Origin: Desulfuromonadaceae bacterium GWC2_58_13
GTDB taxonomy: Bacteria > Desulfobacterota > Desulfuromonadia > Desulfuromonadales > Trichloromonadaceae
Assembly: GCA_001825565.1 (NCBI GenBank)
Contig: MHXM01000122.1
Location: 1-15,662, forward strand
Reading direction: 5' to 3'
DNA length: 15,662 nucleotides
Shown here piece after piece: positions 14,054-15,662 of this stretch. Position numbers and translations under genes: made by a program. Position 1 is the first letter of the stretch. The number at the start of each line of letters is the position of its first letter. A model generated the notes under the pieces. That model searched no databases and was not told the origin of the DNA. It saw only the letters and a program-made list of their open reading frames with translations.

Positions 14054-15289
14054 ATGAGTCTTGTCGGAAATCTTGAAGACCTGGGTCTGGGGGATATCCT
14101 TCAGATTGTCAGCCTGAGCCGCAAGTCGGGAGAGCTGATCCTGCAGAGCAGGGGCCGCGAAGGGAAGATCGTTTTCCTTCAGGGGAAGGTTATTCATGCA
14201 ACATCGAGCGTTTTCCCTGAAAATTTCGGCAGTCTCCTGGTTCGTCGAAGCGTGGTGGATATCGAAACCCTGAAAGGTGCCCTTGCCGTTCAGAGCAAGA
14301 TGGCGGATCCCCCGTTACTAGGGGCTATCCTTGCCCAGAACTTCGGTATTTCCGCGGAGTTGGTCGAAGCCGTTGCAAGGGAACAGATAGAACGGGTTAT
14401 CTACAGTTTTTTCGGGTGGTCGGAAGGAACCTTTGCTTTCGAACTTGGTGAACCGGAGGAGCTTTGTGGTAAACTCAGCCCCCCGCAAAGGGTTTTGCAA
14501 CAGGGGCTGAATACTCAGTGGCTGGCGATCGAAGGCAGTCGGATTGTCGATGAAAAACGGCATCGGGGCGAATCTCTTGATATGCAGCCCGATGCTGCGT
14601 TCCAGCCCGAAGCACAGTTACGGCAGACGCCAGCAGCAGGCGAACCTGCCGCAGTGCCCGAAGGAGAACGCTCGGTTCATGGTTCGGCCTCGTATGATTT
14701 TGCCGCCGACCTGCTTGAAGAACTCGGCGAGCATGGGGAGGCTTCCGCTGACACCAAGGGATTGAGAGCCGGGGCGTTGAAGCAGCTCATGGGGATGTTT
14801 CAGGAGTTGAACAACCCAGCCCTCGGTGGCGGAATTATCCTTCTGGTTTTACGGTTTGCGAGCGAATTCATGAATCGGGCCGTGATTTTCATGGTCAAGG
14901 AAAAAGAGATTGTCGGGTTGGGGCAGTTTGGTATAGAGTTCAAGGAAGAGTCCGCGGACGCCAGAATCCGCAAAATGAGGATTCCTGTCGATGAACCCTC
15001 CATATTTAGCAAAGTCCTTTCCGAAATGATTCCCGCACGGGTTGGGATCGAAGATCGTCGCTGGGATAATTATTTAAAAGATAGTTTGGGTGGTGAAGAA
15101 CCGGAAGAAATCTTCCTCGGTCCGCTGGTCAGCGAGGGGCGGGTTGTCGCGGTTTTATATGGGGACAACCTACCACGGAAAATCCCGGTTGGCGAAACGG
15201 AAGCCTTGGAGATTTTCCTGGCCCACGCCGGACTGACCATGGAGAAAGCGCTGCTTGAACAAAAATTGCGTAATCACGTATCCATTTGA
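14054..15289 (+). CDS. DUF4388 (PATAN-type) protein with C-terminal GAF-like domain
   Basis: A 411-residue soluble protein. Residues 1 to about 135 match the DUF4388/PATAN pattern: MSLVGNLEDLGLGDILQIVS, then SGELIL, GKIVFLQGKVIHA and the later GWSEGTFAFE. The family is found in signalling proteins of deltaproteobacteria and cyanobacteria, often with receiver domains. Residues about 170-235 form a low-complexity Ala/Pro/Glu linker. Residues about 240-405 look like a GAF-type sensor fold (FASEFMNRAVIFMVKEKE, LGPLVSEGRVVAVLYGDN). There is no DNA-binding or kinase domain. The ATG is preferred over a TTG at 14003 because it gives the family's MSLVGNLEDL N terminus, though its Shine-Dalgarno is weak. 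A CheY-like gene starts 15 bases downstream, so the two probably act together. Ligand and output are unknown. Confidence 0.85.
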   Translation: MSLVGNLEDLGLGDILQIVSLSRKSGELILQSRGREGKIVFLQGKVIHATSSVFPENFGSLLVRRSVVDIETLKGALAVQSKMADPPLLGAILAQNFGISAELVEAVAREQIERVIYSFFGWSEGTFAFELGEPEELCGKLSPPQRVLQQGLNTQWLAIEGSRIVDEKRHRGESLDMQPDAAFQPEAQLRQTPAAGEPAAVPEGERSVHGSASYDFAADLLEELGEHGEASADTKGLRAGALKQLMGMFQELNNPALGGGIILLVLRFASEFMNRAVIFMVKEKEIVGLGQFGIEFKEESADARIRKMRIPVDEPSIFSKVLSEMIPARVGIEDRRWDNYLKDSLGGEEPEEIFLGPLVSEGRVVAVLYGDNLPRKIPVGETEALEIFLAHAGLTMEKALLEQKLRNHVSI

Positions 15290-15304
15290 TACGAAGAGGA
15301 TGTT

Positions 15305-15662
15305 GTGGGTAAAAAAATCCTGATCGCTGAAGATTCATCAACGATGCGTTCCCTGATCGGGTCCACCATTGCGGCCATGGGGGACTACGATGTTGTCGAA
15401 GCGGCGAATGGTTTCGAGGCTCTTCGCATCCTGCCGAGAGAAATGGTTGACCTGGTCATAACCGATATCAATATGCCCGATATCAACGGTCTCGAACTGA
15501 TCAGTTTTATTCGCAGCAATGTTAACTATAAATCGCTTCCGCTGATTATCATCAGCACCGAAGGGAGCGAAAAGGATCGTCAAAAAGGGCTGAACCTTGG
15601 AGCTGACGCTTATCTGGTCAAACCATTTGTGCCTGAAGACCTGCAGAATCTTATCAGAAAAT
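15305..15662 (+). CDS. CheY-like response regulator (3' end cut by the window)
   Basis: Starts at a GTG with AGAGGA upstream and stays open to the window edge, giving 119 visible residues of a stand-alone receiver domain. Key residues are the acidic pair Glu9-Asp10, phosphoacceptor Asp54 in VITDINMPDINGLEL, Ser84 at the conserved Ser/Thr position and Lys106 in LVKPF. All are intact, so it should be phosphorylated by a histidine kinase. No kinase gene is visible here. The receiver fold is nearly complete, so it is probably a single-domain CheY-type protein, but an attached output domain beyond the edge cannot be excluded. Spacing of 15 bases to the DUF4388 gene suggests one operon and a shared pathway. 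Confidence 0.9.
   Translation, partial: MGKKILIAEDSSTMRSLIGSTIAAMGDYDVVEAANGFEALRILPREMVDLVITDINMPDINGLELISFIRSNVNYKSLPLIIISTEGSEKDRQKGLNLGADAYLVKPFVPEDLQNLIRK

Overview
The window is a roughly 57% GC (estimated by eye), gene-dense bacterial chromosome segment. It looks like a member of the Desulfuromonadales/Geobacter-type deltaproteobacteria (Desulfobacterota). The lineage call is inference. It rests on a PxxKW-family cysteine-rich protein, a TatD nuclease fused to a radical SAM domain, the tmk-holB-ricT-metG-tatD gene order, an Elp3-like radical SAM gene between rnc and era, and a DUF4388 protein next to a CheY-like receiver. I see no insertion sequence, prophage, CRISPR array, tRNA or rRNA. 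No intergenic stretch exceeds 300 bases.

Layout. (1) 1-1519, plus strand: the end of a TPR protein, then a CidA/LrgA-LrgB membrane pair, closed by a 19-bp perfect hairpin at 1539-1581. (2) 1604-2363: two small divergent genes that each encode an eight-cysteine protein. The minus-strand gene is a PxxKW protein with a near-consensus sigma70 promoter; the plus-strand gene is a YkgJ/CxxCxxCC protein. (3) 2538-3959, plus: a phosphohexomutase, probably phosphoglucomutase. (4) 4015-9759, minus: a five-gene operon reading tmk, holB, ricT (PSP1), metG, tatD-radical SAM, with a hairpin between metG and tatD. (5) 9913-13928, plus: rnc, an Elp3-like radical SAM gene, era and der. The promoters of blocks 4 and 5 lie back to back in the 153-bp tmk/rnc gap. 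(6) 14054-15662, plus: a DUF4388+GAF-like protein and a CheY-like response regulator cut by the window end. They are preceded by a promoter whose spacer holds a perfect palindrome.

How the genes work together. Blocks 4 and 5 are mostly housekeeping. They cover dTTP synthesis (tmk), the clamp loader (holB), tRNA charging (metG), RNA processing (rnc) and two ribosome-assembly GTPases (era, der). Woven in are Fe-S or cysteine-rich proteins: RicT, two radical SAM proteins, and the small proteins of block 2. Block 6 looks like a signalling module. Nothing in the window is a convincing new multi-gene system. The parts with least-known function are the two small Cys-rich proteins, the TatD-radical SAM fusion, the stand-alone Elp3-like protein, RicT with its repetitive Pro-rich tail, and the DUF4388/receiver module with its operator-like promoter.
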